From: Phascolomyces articulosus
Lineage: Eukaryota > Mucoromycota > Mucoromycetes > Mucorales > Lichtheimiaceae
Assembly (NCBI GenBank): GCA_025677815.1
Contig: JAIXMP010000007.1
Span: forward strand, 1,116,001 to 1,180,000
Direction of reading: 5' to 3'
DNA length: 64,000 nucleotides
Each line of letters starts with the position of its first letter. The stretch's first letter is position 1. Below, in pieces: positions 25,739 to 37,823 of this stretch. The notes beneath the pieces were generated by a model. That model ran no database searches, was not told the origin of the DNA, and saw only the letters and a list, made by a program, of their open reading frames with translations. Position numbers and translations under genes: made by a program.

Positions 25739-27821
25739 TTAACCCAAACTCCACCAAGTACTGAGAGTATCAAATGTGATAAATGCATGAGGATTGGCAC
25801 AGTTGACAGCGACTTGCTTTCTTGATAATTTAGGCATCCCAATGGTGGTATGAGCTGAAGAAGAATGGAAGGCAGATAATTTACCAAAACCTTGACGACT
25901 GATTAGTCGATAATCCGTATAACTTAATAACCAATTTTCAATCACGGCTGCATTGACACCTGCCAAGGTATTTTGTTCGTCTTGTGTCAAACTTGCTTCA
26001 GTAATGTTCTGTAAGAATTTAGGTTTAATGGTTTTTGATTCCACATGTTCAATGGGTAATCCCGTCACCACCATTGTAACATCGTCCGAATTGTCACCCA
26101 AATAAGTGCGTCGTTTCGATTTGTCATGGTTGAGTGATACAAATTCGTCACGTAGATGAGAAGAATCAGTAATTAAGAAATAAACAACTTGTTGATGATG
26201 TGCTTCACGTTTAGCTTCACGAAGTTGGTTGGCGCAAATCATGAAATAATCCCACATTTGTAATGTGTTTTTATCTTTTCCAGGGTCGACAATACCGCTG
26301 TCTCCTGTACGGATCTATGGAATGATAATTAAATGAAATACGTATTATGGAAGGATAGGTTTGAGTAAATAAAGTGACCCAATTTATCATGTTCTATTAA
26401 TAATCGATATGAATGTGATGTGTAGGGTCCACAGACTCAATATCCATATATATCTTGGTACCCAAACAAAAGGTGAAATAATTACCTGAAGACCTATACT
26501 CAAGATACTCTCCATTTCAAACATTTTTCTGTAAGCATTAATGAATTGACGAGCACCTATTGTTGGACGAAACAAATAATCCATAATACATCGAAACGCA
26601 TTTTCCTTGTTTAAACCGAGTTCATTCAATTTTTCGGGATATCTGGTCGATTCTCGGAAAGTGCGAATAACAAAAGCGCGATTCGAATGCCACTCCACGT
26701 ACTACATCATGAAATAAAAAATCCAGTGAGTTGGAGTGAGAGATAAATTTAGAATCAGGGAATTAAAAAAAAACGATTATGATGCAATAAAAATGTTCCA
26801 GATAACTTACCGAAGCTTTAAACAGCTCTTTAAAGTCTTGATCAGCACCATCCGGAAATACAGAACGTCCAATAGTTCCCCACTTTTGATTTAATGTATT
26901 GATGGATTGATAACTAAGATAACTATCATTTTTTTTGTCGAATAATTGTCGCATTTCTTTAGGATCAAAAGACCAGTCGATAGAAGGTTTTTCAAATAAT
27001 GTTTCCAAGGGTAATGGATCTTGCCAGTGGGCCAAATAGGCACGATCCGTTAATAAACCGTAAAAGAAAGTAGATACCATGCCTATATATAAAAATGGTA
27101 TGTCAATAAAATATGTCAGTCTTACACATTATTCCTGGTAAAAGTAAAAAGTTTCTATTGACTTTACCATTCATTCGATCAGCTAAACCTCCACATCCAT
27201 GACTTCCACGATGCTGGTTATCCGTTTCGCACAGGTAAGAGACATATTCTGGTTTTGACTCGTGACCAAAGCTCTCAAAATCACCTGCTTTTAATCGTTG
27301 AAGTTGTTCTAGACGCTGTTCGTGTATAGAAGCATATTGTTGTTGCCATACACCACATTCTTCCAAGTCATCATTTTTGTCTTCAAATCCATCGATTTCG
27401 TTCCAACTTGAGCAATAGTCATCATAATCTTCTTGAGAACCTGATTCAATAGCACGTAATAATGTTTCATCTGGTGGTGGAGGTGTATAAGATCCATCTG
27501 GACTTGAAGGAATCATTGAATCGACGTTGAAATGGCAAGATTTATTAGTGACTTTATGGTTTGTTGTTGTGGTGTCCGCCTGCGGAAATGTTTCATCACT
27601 TGTCCATCTTAACCGACCTATTAGAATAATGATTATATATATATTGATTAGATTTGAAAGATAAAAAAGAAGGGGTCATCAGGGAAAGGAAAGACCATCC
27701 ATTTACCAGGGTATAGAAAAGAACTCAAGGCCATAGTGACGACGGCCACCAAACTTACAAAAGTAAGACATTTGGCAAGTTTATAGCGAAAATGGATATC
27801 ATGACCATTTTGAACTCTCAT
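25739..27821 (-). CDS. Fucosyltransferase-like type II membrane glycosyltransferase
   Basis: Five exons on the minus strand, 27821-27707, 27617-27168, 27082-26811, 26701-26486 and 26314-25739, give 542 aa. The N-terminus has a short cytosolic head and one membrane anchor (CLTFVSLVAVVTMALSSFL, about residues 20-38), the usual plan for Golgi glycosyltransferases. An acidic stem follows. The splice at 27168/27082 builds GCGGLADRMNGMVSTFF (about 179-195), which resembles the G-G-L-x-D-R-x-x-G loop of plant-type fucosyltransferases. IRTGDSG (about 352-358) resembles the sugar-nucleotide motif H/I-R-x-G-D of the fucosyltransferase superfamily. The C-terminal region has SSSAHTTIGMP. The donor (GDP-fucose) is inferred from these motifs. 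Mucoralean walls contain fucose polymers, which makes a wall role plausible but unproven. No other window gene is linked to it. Confidence 0.7.
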
Positions 27822-28983
27822 GATATATTACTATTATGATGTTGATGATGATGATAATATGAGACCGAGAAAGATGATGAAAATTAGAAAAAGGGAAAAA
27901 ACGAGAAAGAAAGAAAGAGGGAAAGAGTGGGAGAGAAATTCAACTTTAAACGAATAGCTAAAAAGACTATAAAAAATGTAAAATAAAAAAAGAGATCGTC
28001 GCTGAGTTATTTTGAAAGTAGGACAAGAAAAGAGGTTTCTGTTGTACATAAAAAAAGCCGGCCTTTTAAATAAAATAAAAGGAAGATCCCAATCGCTGAC
28101 GTCTGTGATAGGCGCCTGATAATAATAATATAATCTTTTAGTCTAAAAAATTAATGTGTAATATATAGCCCCGCAGGAAACCTTTTTATACTAGTCTGTA
28201 AAATAAGTGAATCACCTGAAACCCAGATTATTTAGCTTTATACGATGAATGATGATGATGATGATGTGGATGCTGATATTAATAATAATAACAATAATAA
28301 TATGGATGGGTTGAAGAATAGAAGATATAATATTATTTTGATTTTCCCAGATGTTCATCCATATTCATATTCTTTTGGCAGTTATTTCTTTTTATATCGA
28401 GAAACTAACCATGTGGGTTCATATAGTTTTAGTGTCAATTTTTCTTTACAGAATATATATATATATCTAATGTATATAATAATAACGTTATCTCAGAAGA
28501 GAAGAAGGGGTTTCATGTAAAATTATGGCGTGTGTTTTTGGGGGGAGTGAAAAAAAAAGAGTTATACAAATAATAATAATAACAATCAAGTATTATTTAT
28601 TATATAATAGGGTAATATATATGAATCTTGCACAACAAAACAACAACAGCTGCAGTAGCAACAACAAAGAATGGGTCTAAATGGGTGGGTCCATATCTTT
28701 GTTCTTCGTTTCACTTGAACTAATCCATTAACGGGATTTGATTTCATTTAAAAGCCTTTATATAAAAATGATATTGTAAATCCCACGTTGGTTTTCCTGA
28801 TCTTCGACCGACTCTTTCAAGTTACTAGTTGTTCTTGGCAATTATTAGAATAATAATAATAATAATAATAACAATAAATAGTGTTTATGTTATATATATA
28901 AAATAACAGACAGAGAGACTGGAGAGTGAAATATTTTATTTAGAATGGAAAAAAAACATATTAGCGTATACTTTGAAATTTTT
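27822..28983. other. Spacer between SEC13 3' end and the fucosyltransferase-like gene
   Basis: Contains the promoter of the minus-strand fucosyltransferase-like gene. A CRE-like TGACGTC lies at about 28098-28104. The plus frame at 28245-28520 starts in GAT/AAT low-complexity DNA and is not supported. AAT repeats occur at about 28850-28871. Confidence 0.5.
28098..28104. promoter_or_regulatory. CRE/ATF-like site
   Basis: TGACGTC inside GCTGACGTCT, about 280 bases upstream of the fucosyltransferase-like start codon. It fits a bZIP (ATF/CREB) half-palindrome; function is inferred only. Confidence 0.35.
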
Positions 28984-30859
28984 TTAAGCATTTTCTTCTA
29001 ATTCTCGAATACAATCCCAATCACCCTTGGCGTTTTCTTTCCACAAGGTGACTTTATTATCACCACAAGAAACTGCCAAAACGTTTCCGGATAATGACCA
29101 GCTTACTCGCCATACTACATCGGGGAACTTTGGACCCATAGTCTTTTTAGTCCACTTGGCATTAGGGGTATCTTGCGTCCAGATCAACACAGACTTATCC
29201 TGTTTATAATATATCGATAAATTAGTCTTTTTTTTAGCCGAGAAACCAACAAATACGCTTGACGATATCAACTGTTTCGGAGTTTTCTTTTGTAGTTTTT
29301 CTGTTTCTCTTTTTTTTCTCTCTCCTTTTTCATGCCTTTATCGCATATAAACAACTGTACCTGAGAACAACTTGCTAAATAACTTTTAGGTAAACCAACA
29401 TTAGGTGCCCAGGCAACATCACGTACCCAATCTGAATGACCATCCAATGTTTCTTCTTCTTTCCAAGAATTAGAATCCTCACTAAATATATATATATATA
29501 TTATGGTTTAAATGAGTTTAGCTTTCGTTTTCTCTCGATCAATCAATCCATCTTTTTTAACCCTTTAATTTTAAAATAGATAAGGGTCCTATTTAAATTT
29601 CTGATTTTCTGTAAATCTATATATAACCCTCCTCTCTCTTTCACTCTTTCTCCTTACCGCCATGTCCAAATCTTAATCAAATTATCACAGCCTGCAGAAA
29701 CAATCTTCTTGACAGTAGTCACATTAGGGGGTGCTCCACCATTTGTTTGAACCAATGAACCGGGCATAGCAGCAGGGGCCCAAGTAACAGCATTACAACC
29801 AATACCATGAGCATCCATCACATAGTTCTCCCAAGAACCATCCTCTATATTATGCGTTATGTTATTTTTCCTATTAGCCTCTCATTCTTAACTCTGTTCT
29901 GTTTTTTTCTGTATCTTTCTTTTCCTTTCTTCACCCCGTTTATCCATAATAATTATGATTTTTTTCTTCTTTTTCCATGGATAATCACATACCGCGATAT
30001 TCGAGAACCGAGATCTTGCCATCGGAAGATGCACAAGCCAAAATGGCGCCCAATTCATGCGGTGCCCAAGCAACCGAGTTCACTATAAGTTTTTATATAT
30101 ATACATCAATATACATCAATCCCTAATCCCTCCACAACTCTTCTTTCTCGCTCTATATATATATAATATACCTGAAGCTGTGTGCACATTATGTTCCTTG
30201 ATACGTGTCCATGTATTATTTTGTTCTTTCCAGATAAAAACTCGTCCATCGTATGAGCACGATGCCAAGATTGAACCAAACTTGGGATGAGCCCATGCTA
30301 CTTGCCATACTGGAGCATCGTGTCTATGTTTTCCATCCGTCATGTTTTAATATTATATGTACAGTCTCTCTCCCTCTCTATTCAATAAATGGACCATCTC
30401 AAAACAATATAATCCAAACTCGTTCTCATCTTGTATTTTTTCCATTGAAAAAATAAATAAGCCCATTACCCAGTTAAAGTTTCGACAAGACGTCGCGAAT
30501 CACCATCGACATCGAAAATTTTAATAGTTTGATCTGATGAAGCTGTTGCCAATCGACGTGAATAATAATCAAGTTGAGCATCGTGCTATCATACAAAAGA
30601 AGGGGCTCGGTGTTATTTTCTTCCTCTCTAAATCTGGTTTGGTTTTTTATATTTCCTCTCCCTTTCTCCCTTTTTTCACTCTTGCTTATTTGCGCGTCTT
30701 ATAAAGTAATATTTAAACATAGAAAGCTTACAATCATATCTTCATGATGCGTCTCTACCGTTTGTGTTGCAGTTTGTGACTAATAAATTGATATAAATAT
30801 TCTATAAGTATCTTATTATACGAACAATACGAATGTACTTGTCTATAAAATATTACCAT
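28984..30859 (-). CDS. SEC13: SEC13, COPII coat / nuclear pore WD40 protein
   Basis: Eight exons on the minus strand: 30859-30857, 30779-30732, 30585-30470, 30323-30172, 30082-29993, 29844-29658, 29481-29361 and 29199-28984, giving 310 aa. The product shows the full Sec13 signature: [127 protein letters not shown] and DNKVTLWKE. Sec13 has six beta-propeller blades. It pairs with Sec31 in the COPII cage and with Nup145C/Nup84-type partners in the pore, and in SEACAT. The first coding exon is just the ATG. A segment rich in Gly/Pro/Asn (near [10 protein letters not shown]) lengthens the loop before blade 5. Confidence 0.95.
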
Positions 30860-32344
30860 TGTGGTAGATAGGTTTTTTTTATACAAAAAAAAAAGTTAAA
30901 AAGAAAGTTTCAACTACGTGTCTCTTCTTCAGGCAGAGAGAAACAGCAAATGGCAGAAACTCCGAAGATTCATATCCAAAGAGCCTAAGATAATGAGAGG
31001 TGTTGTTTGGCACCAAAGAATCGATGTAATTACATAATCCATAAAAAGTTCTTGTTGATAAAATGATACCAAGTTTTATTTTATATATTTTCAGGTACAC
31101 GCACTTATTTTATAGAGGGGGAAGATATAAATATATCATTATATATATTATATGAAAGAGTGATCAGTAAAAGGAGAAGTGGCAATAATTAATGTATATC
31201 GTGCAAATAGAAAAGGGATTACTATTCTTTTTTCTATTATTATTTACTAAGTATATAATATTACTAGTACACATCTTGGCTCATCTTCCCCTGCTTTTGA
31301 TATATAATATATGTGTAATAAATATAATCTATCATAAATATATCATCGGAATTGTCTGAATGGATAGGAAAATAAAAAGGTACTGTGCCTGAACAATGAA
31401 AAAATAAAAATGGGTAGTACGTTTAATTCGTACAAAAGAAGAAAAAATATATAACATAAATGTTGCACGGTCCCACTTTTGGTGCGCGTGCTTTTTTTTT
31501 TCTTTTGTTAGAACGCGTACACGAAATAAAATGGATCAACAAAAAAGAAATAGTGATGATTGATCTTGCTACATATTAACACCTCATTCAATAATGAAAA
31601 GAATCAAGTAGTACCTATACTAACCACAGAGGTTGCTATAGATAAGATTAACCCATCTTAAATAAAGAAATCCTAGTAACTTTGAATATATATATATAAA
31701 GAATCAACAATAAATCGTGGCTTGATTAAAATAAAAACCTTGGTGATACAGATTTTATATGATATTTAGTAGATGGTGTTGTCGGTTAACAACCCCTTTA
31801 AAGGTAAAGACTTGTTTATGGACAGGATGATATATATATATAGCAACAGCTATCATTCGATATACAAAATAAGATATTAAGGAGTAATTGATTGGTTAAA
31901 GAAGTATAATAATAACAATAGTAATGGGTTGATGCACATCTTACTAACATAATGATATATAAATATAATAATAATAATAATAATAAACAATAAGCACAGA
32001 CATAAGAATTCTCCTCATTATATATTATTACAATTAACCTCCCGCAAGATATTAGTAGTAGTTTCTTTTCCAAACTCGTGTTGTGTGCTACCTGAGAGAA
32101 CTCATCATTATTATTCTTTTTTTTTATTATTACTTCTTTTTTCATCTTTAAACAATTGGTTATTCTTTTTCAAGTTTTTTTTTTCTTTTACTTTCCTTTC
32201 CTTCTCTCATTAAAAAGAATACAACAATAACCAACTTAATTTAAGGAACAGAAACTTATATTTTTCTCAGCACTTTTTCAACAACAAAGAAGAAAAAAAA
32301 ACCATTTATTTTTCATCATTAGTCGCAAACGTCCGATCACTGTA
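30860..32344. other. Divergent promoter region of SEC13 and the kelch gene
   Basis: AT-rich with T-rich tracts, an AAT run at about 31968-31985, and no supported gene. Open frames at 30879-31100 and 31816-32145 on the minus strand are low complexity. The last 150 bases are a pyrimidine-rich leader for the kelch gene. Confidence 0.5.
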
Positions 32345-35300
32345 ATGTCGTTGTTCTCTAAACTTACCAAGAACAATGACAAGTCTATATACCCATGGTC
32401 ACAGCGTAAAATAGGTGGAGCAAGCAGTGCTTTCCCGAGATCGGGTCATGCATCGGCTGTTCTACAATCCGATCAAGTTCTTATTTTTGGTGGTGTTCAT
32501 CGAAATATTGGCAAAAAAGAATTATTTATTTTAGACAGTAAGGAAAAATCACAACAAATATAATTTTTCGCGCTTTTCTTGATAAAGAAGTTTTCATATG
32601 TCCATAAATATATGATTTCTGATTTGAATTCTATTTAATTTATTCATCCTTATTATATATGTATCATAGGTAACAATTTATCCGTTAACTCACTCAGTTC
32701 AGCGGGTGATATGCCTTATCCTCGTTGCTATGCCACTTTTGTATCTGTTGGAAATTTTGCATTGTGTAAGTTATTAATACAAATATTCTTTATGAAAATG
32801 ATGATATATTTTAATCAACTTTATCTTTATATTGAATGGAAACAATAGTATATGGTGGTGAACCAACAATGCCTGATGATAAATGGGATCCGCACGTGTA
32901 TATTTACAATAGTAGTAAGTAAAAGATGGGGAGATATTCGATCAAAAATTATAATAATTGATTTCCTTTTTTTGGTTTTGTAATTTTCATCATTTCATTC
33001 TAAATTTTCCCCAACAACAATCATCATGGATAAAAATAGCGAATCGACACTGGACAAGGATTCGTATGGAAGGACATGTTCCTGTGGAAAGATCAAAACA
33101 TACTGCAGTCATGGTAGATGGAACAATGTATATTTGGGGAGGTCAGCGTGCAGGACGGTACCTGAATGATATGGTTGCTTTTAATACAAAGACATGTAAG
33201 CTAATATATATGAAATGGAAATTCTGTATAAAAAAAAAAGAAGAGAGAATAAGTTAGATTGATACAATACCACTTATTTTAGACCCATCGAACCCACAAT
33301 GGGAATTTATTACACCCAATGGAGATGGACCATCGGCACGCGCTGGCCATGCATCTGTCATTTTTGAAAACAAACTTTACATGTGAGTTATGATTCTATA
33401 ATTGAGTGGATTTGAGATGGTTGTAATAATTTACAAAAGTGGTAGTAAAACGTGATGAAATTGGGTGTGTGAAACGGAAAAGTAAAAAAAAAAAATCTTT
33501 TGGTTGTACAAAAACTAAATGCCAAAAACAAATATAGTTTTGGAGGCACAGACGGAGATCATCTTTACAATGATATTTGGGCATTTGATTTGAATGCAAG
33601 AATTTGGATGCAAGTACCAGCAGTAGGTTATATTCCAGTACCACGTACAGATTTTTCATGTGCTATGGTAGATGGAGTAATGTATATTTTTGGTGGTCAT
33701 GGTCCGGATGGTCAAGATTTGGGTGATTTATGTGCTTTTCGAATTAAAAGTAAGTTTAGTGTGAAAATATGTTATTAATTATTATCCAATAATTACTATT
33801 ATTTATGCTACTGGTAAATTAAACTTTTTATATATATAATTATAGGCCAGCGATGGTATATGTTTCAAAATATGGGACCTACCCCTTCGGCACGTCATGG
33901 ATTATCTATTGTCAATATAAAGGGAAAAATGGTGATTCTTGGTGGTGATAATAATGTGGGTCGATTGGATGATGTATCTACTGCATATATTCTTGATAGT
34001 TGTAAGTTTTCTTCATTCTTTTGATATATAACAAAATTGAAAGGTAAGAAAAAAAAAGCTAATGCGGAAGAGGGGATGAATTTTATAATAGCAAAAATTC
34101 GATATCCACCTGAAACATCAGCACAACAAGCTGCTCCTCCTGTTACGCCTTCACCTTCATCGACTTCATTTAATGAAATGGATGGATCCTTACGTGGAAA
34201 TATTCAAAATTCACAAAGTACACCTGTTCGATCTCCTCCACCTAATTCAAATCAACCTTATTCAAATCAACCTCCTCCACAACAACCACAACAACAGCAA
34301 TACCAACCATATAATAATCCTTCGCCGCGGGAAGGCGAACCAGAACCATTTGCATCTGTCTCTACTCCTATTCCTGGTAAACAATCGCAAAAACAACAAC
34401 AACAGCAACAACCATTATCCCAAGAACACGGAAAACCACGCCATGCTTCTGTTGTACCTGAGGCAGCACGAAGACGAACACGGACGACCTCTCCTATGCC
34501 ATTTAGTGATGGTGATCATACTATTACCGAAAATAGCATTCGACAACAACAATTACAAAATGGACCTATTTCCCCTTCATCTACAACAAGTGCAGCAGAA
34601 AGTCTTGAAGCTGCATTGGCAGCATCCTCATCCTCTCCACCACCATCGATGCAACCACCTCCACCACCTACAGCAACGACATCTACTCCTATACCACAGC
34701 ATTCGCGTAATACAATGAATGGAATGGCACCTCCACCACGACCTTCTCGTGAAGGAGTTAAATTGGGCACTTCCTATCGACATACCATGATGGGAGATGA
34801 ATATGATGATCGACCCAAAACCAATGGTCATATACAACCCCAATCACAATCACAACAAACGGATATTTTACCATTGACGCCTCCTTCCAGTTCACAATCC
34901 ACAACTCGCATCCAAGAAGAAAAGGCCGCGCTGGTTCGCGAATTGAGAGCTCGTGAAATGATTGTAAATGAAATGCGTAAAAAAGAACAATGGTGGCGAA
35001 CAGAAGTATCCATAGCACGTAAATTACGTGCCGATCAAGGACAAGTATTTGATGCCCATGATGAAGATCAACAGCATTTGATGGATATGATGGATCCAGA
35101 AAAGTTTAAATTTTTTGATCAATTGGTAGCGATTAAGACAGAATTACGCCGTGTGAAACAATCCATTGGTCATCAAGCTCAGCCCATGTCACAAAAGGTG
35201 GAACAAGCGGATCGAATGCGTTTGGCTGCATTACAAGAAGCTGCCTATTTTAAGGCCAAATATCAAGCATTAAAACAACGACAACCTTTTGATGATACAG

Positions 35301-35905
35301 ATCGAACACAGGATTTGGAAAAACGATTAGCAGCTGCGTTGACAGAGCATGAGTCCAATACCCGATTATTACAACAATTACAACAACGTGCACAACATGA
35401 TCATCAATCCAGAGTCTCTGCTGAAGAAAGAGCCAAGGAAGCTCATGAACGAGCACAAGAAGCACAAGAAGCCCATCAAAGAGCATTAGAAGAATTGGCT
35501 AGTGTGCATGATCGTGCAGTGAAAGCAGAAGGACAGGCAAGGGAAGGAGCAGTACAGATTGCAGAATTAACTCGACAATTAGCACAAGCACTTTCTACGG
35601 AAGCATCTTCACATGATTTAAGTGAAGCTCATATTACTATTTCGAAATTGGAAGCAGCAAATCTCAAGGCTCGTAATGAAGTCGCCTCATTAAAACAACA
35701 ATTTGCAGAAAGTCAAGACGATATTGCACGACTTCGAACCATGTTGAGTGAACGCGAAGAAACGTTAAAAGAAACAACTAGAGAATTAGAAGATTCTGAA
35801 ATCCAATTGGCTATGCTGCGCGACGCAATGAATCGAATGGATCCTCCTACTGCTGCTGCTGTTACTGCAACCAATGGACCTACAACAACCACAACCATGT
35901 ATTAA
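32345..35905 (+). CDS. Kelch-repeat protein with long coiled coil (Tea1/Kel1-like)
   Basis: Eight exons: 32345-32537, 32670-32765, 32849-32914, 33040-33195, 33283-33382, 33538-33749, 33846-34001 and 34044-35905, giving 946 aa. Residues 1-326 form kelch repeats: FPRSGHASAVL..VLIFGG, MPYPRCYATFV..LLYGGE, VERSKHTAVMVDGTMYIWGG, SARAGHASVIF..YIFGGTDG, VPRTDFSCAMVDGVMYIFGG and SARHGLSIV..VILGGD. A disordered region rich in Pro, Gln and Ser follows (about 350-610), then a long heptad-rich coiled coil (about 615-925) starting at IQEEKAALVRELRAREM. This plan matches Tea1/Kel1 cell-end markers, which bind microtubule tips or the cortex and direct polarised growth. No C-terminal CAAX box is present (it ends TTTTTMY). 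The last acceptor (34042-34043) sits next to A-rich sequence and is the least certain junction. The final exon alone is 1.86 kb. Confidence 0.85.
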
Positions 35906-36322
35906 AAAAAATTAAAAATTCATGATATCCCTTCCTCCATCCCACTCTCTTTTCGCCTTCCTTTTCACCTCTTTATACACACATACAACAGACTTATTAC
36001 ACTCTATTTATTTTGTTCCATTTCTTGTTCTTTTCCTTTTTATTTTTGTCCAACTACCAACACTCTTTTTTCTTCTTCATTCCTTTATCTTCTTTTTTTG
36101 TATAATTATTTTTTTCTCTTCTTTTTTTCACAAGCATCTAGAACAAATCAAACAAAAAAAAAGACTTATGCACCCTTTCCTTCTTTTTTTCCCCTTTTTT
36201 CACATATTTATATATAATATATCGTCTCTTTCGCATTTTTTTTACAACAATTCATCCATCATAGATCTTTCCTTATTAATGTTATTTTATTCTTTTTGGG
36301 TATGAAAAAAGAATCTTCTCTC
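35906..36322. other. Convergent spacer between the kelch gene and RPC11
   Basis: A very pyrimidine-rich (T and CT) stretch on the plus strand, serving as 3' flank for both genes. The 127-codon plus frame at 35922-36305 is a Phe/Leu/Ser artefact of this composition. Confidence 0.7.
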
Positions 36323-36853
36323 CTAACCTTCACGCCATTGATGTTGACAATCATCATTACAACACTTGTAAAAAATAGAAGATGGTTCATCGGCAGATCG
36401 AATTTGAATTTGCATAAAGAATGCTCGTTCATGTTCACATTTTGGACAGGTGGCTATTGTTATTTTTTATAGAAATAAATATATATATATATTTTTGTTG
36501 TCAATTGACTTTTTAATGTTGTCATGAAAAATATTTTATATACAAGTTGGGTTTACCTTCAGTAGAATCGACATTTTTCCAAGCATCAGCACCACCTAAC
36601 ACATCATCGACTTCTTTTCGTTGTAATTCTTTACGAGTGGTATGCTAAAGTAATTCACTTTTGTTGATCAGTCACCAATAAAAAAAATGATCCAAGATAC
36701 GATCGATTTCATGGAAGAATTCCAAAAGTTCAAATGAATAAAACTTACACGTTTTTGAATGCTATAAGTGTATGGACATGTTTGACAAAAGAAATCTTGG
36801 CCGTCTTCGTTTTCAATAAGAAGAAGATTAGCACAGCTTGGACAGAATAACAT
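36323..36853 (-). CDS. RPC11: RNA polymerase III subunit RPC11 (C11)
   Basis: Three exons on the minus strand, 36853-36749, 36644-36557 and 36453-36323, give 107 aa, the usual 108-110. The N-terminal zinc ribbon is CPSCANLLLIE..FFCQTCPY. The linker contains the invariant RKEVDDVLGGADAWKNVD. The C-terminal TFIIS-like ribbon is CPKCEHERAFFMQIQIRSAD (about 69-88) followed by EPSSIFYKCCNDDC. The acidic/Arg loop RSADEP carries the RNA-cleavage activity known for this family. C11 supports transcript cleavage, termination and reinitiation by Pol III in the nucleus. The start codon is 128 bases from that of the divergent MAN1/Src1-like gene. Confidence 0.95.
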
Positions 36854-36981
36854 TGGGTTATTTTATCAAATGTGGAAAAGAAAGTTAAAATTTGTCTAAT
36901 AATAAAAAAAAAAGCTTAAAAAATTCCGCTGTGTATATATACACCAGCTTTTCTTTCTTTGTTCTCACAGTACGTACAACC
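36854..36981. promoter_or_regulatory. Bidirectional promoter of RPC11 and the MAN1/Src1-like gene
   Basis: Only 128 bases separate the two divergent start codons. The spacer contains a palindromic TGTATATATACA (about 36931-36942) that can act as a TATA element in either direction, a poly-A run on the RPC11 side and a CT-rich stretch on the plus-strand side. Confidence 0.6.
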
Positions 36982-37792
36982 ATGGACGTACCAGACGCTC
37001 TCTATTATTTAGGTAAAAAAAAAAAAGCTACTGTCATCTCAAAAAACAGAAATTTGCATATAAAAGAAACACAATGTGAAATAATGACTTTAAAAAAATA
37101 TTAGACGAGGGGTTCCCACCACGATCGTTACGTCGTTACCAACTTAAAACCATTTTACAACAGCATGACATTGAAGTACCCTCATCATTAAAGCGAGCCG
37201 ACATGGTGGCTTTATTCCAAAAACATGTTCTATCAAGACGTGAAGAATTGATTAGAGAATATAAAATGGATCATGGTATTGCTGATGTACCCACAGAACA
37301 CAATGTAAGCCTTTTTTTTTCTCGGCAAAAAAGTAAGGGTGGTGTCTTTTTTTGCATAATCCACACGGGGTTAAACCAGCAAGAGATCTATTGTAGGACA
37401 ACGGAATGCAAGATCAAGTATTAGCATCTCCATCCAAAAAACGGGTAAATATATATATGTACTCTCCATTTCACGACACTCTTTTTCCTCCTTTCCATTT
37501 CTTATTCTAACTGATAAAAAAAACAACAACACTATTCAATTAGTCAACCACGTTTACAACAAAAGACGCAACTACTTTGGAGGCAACAACTCCAAAAACA
37601 AAATCAATGCCGAAACAAGTTGCTATGGCCGATGTTACCGTGAATTATCAAGAGGATGACGACGAAGAATACACTGAAAGTGAGAGTGAATTAGAATATA
37701 GCGAAGAAGAATATATCAACGATGCAGATGAACCAGTAGATAAGGCTGAAGTTGCTTGGTTATTACGTGGTATATATACGTCGTCTCTTTGC

Positions 37793-37823
<31 letters not shown>

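Noticed and set aside
34516..35013. Several minus-strand frames of 60-86 codons under the kelch gene
   Set aside because: Shadows of the real plus-strand coding region.
35922..36305. 127-codon Phe/Leu/Ser-rich frame
   Set aside because: Product of a T/CT-rich 3' flank between two convergent genes.
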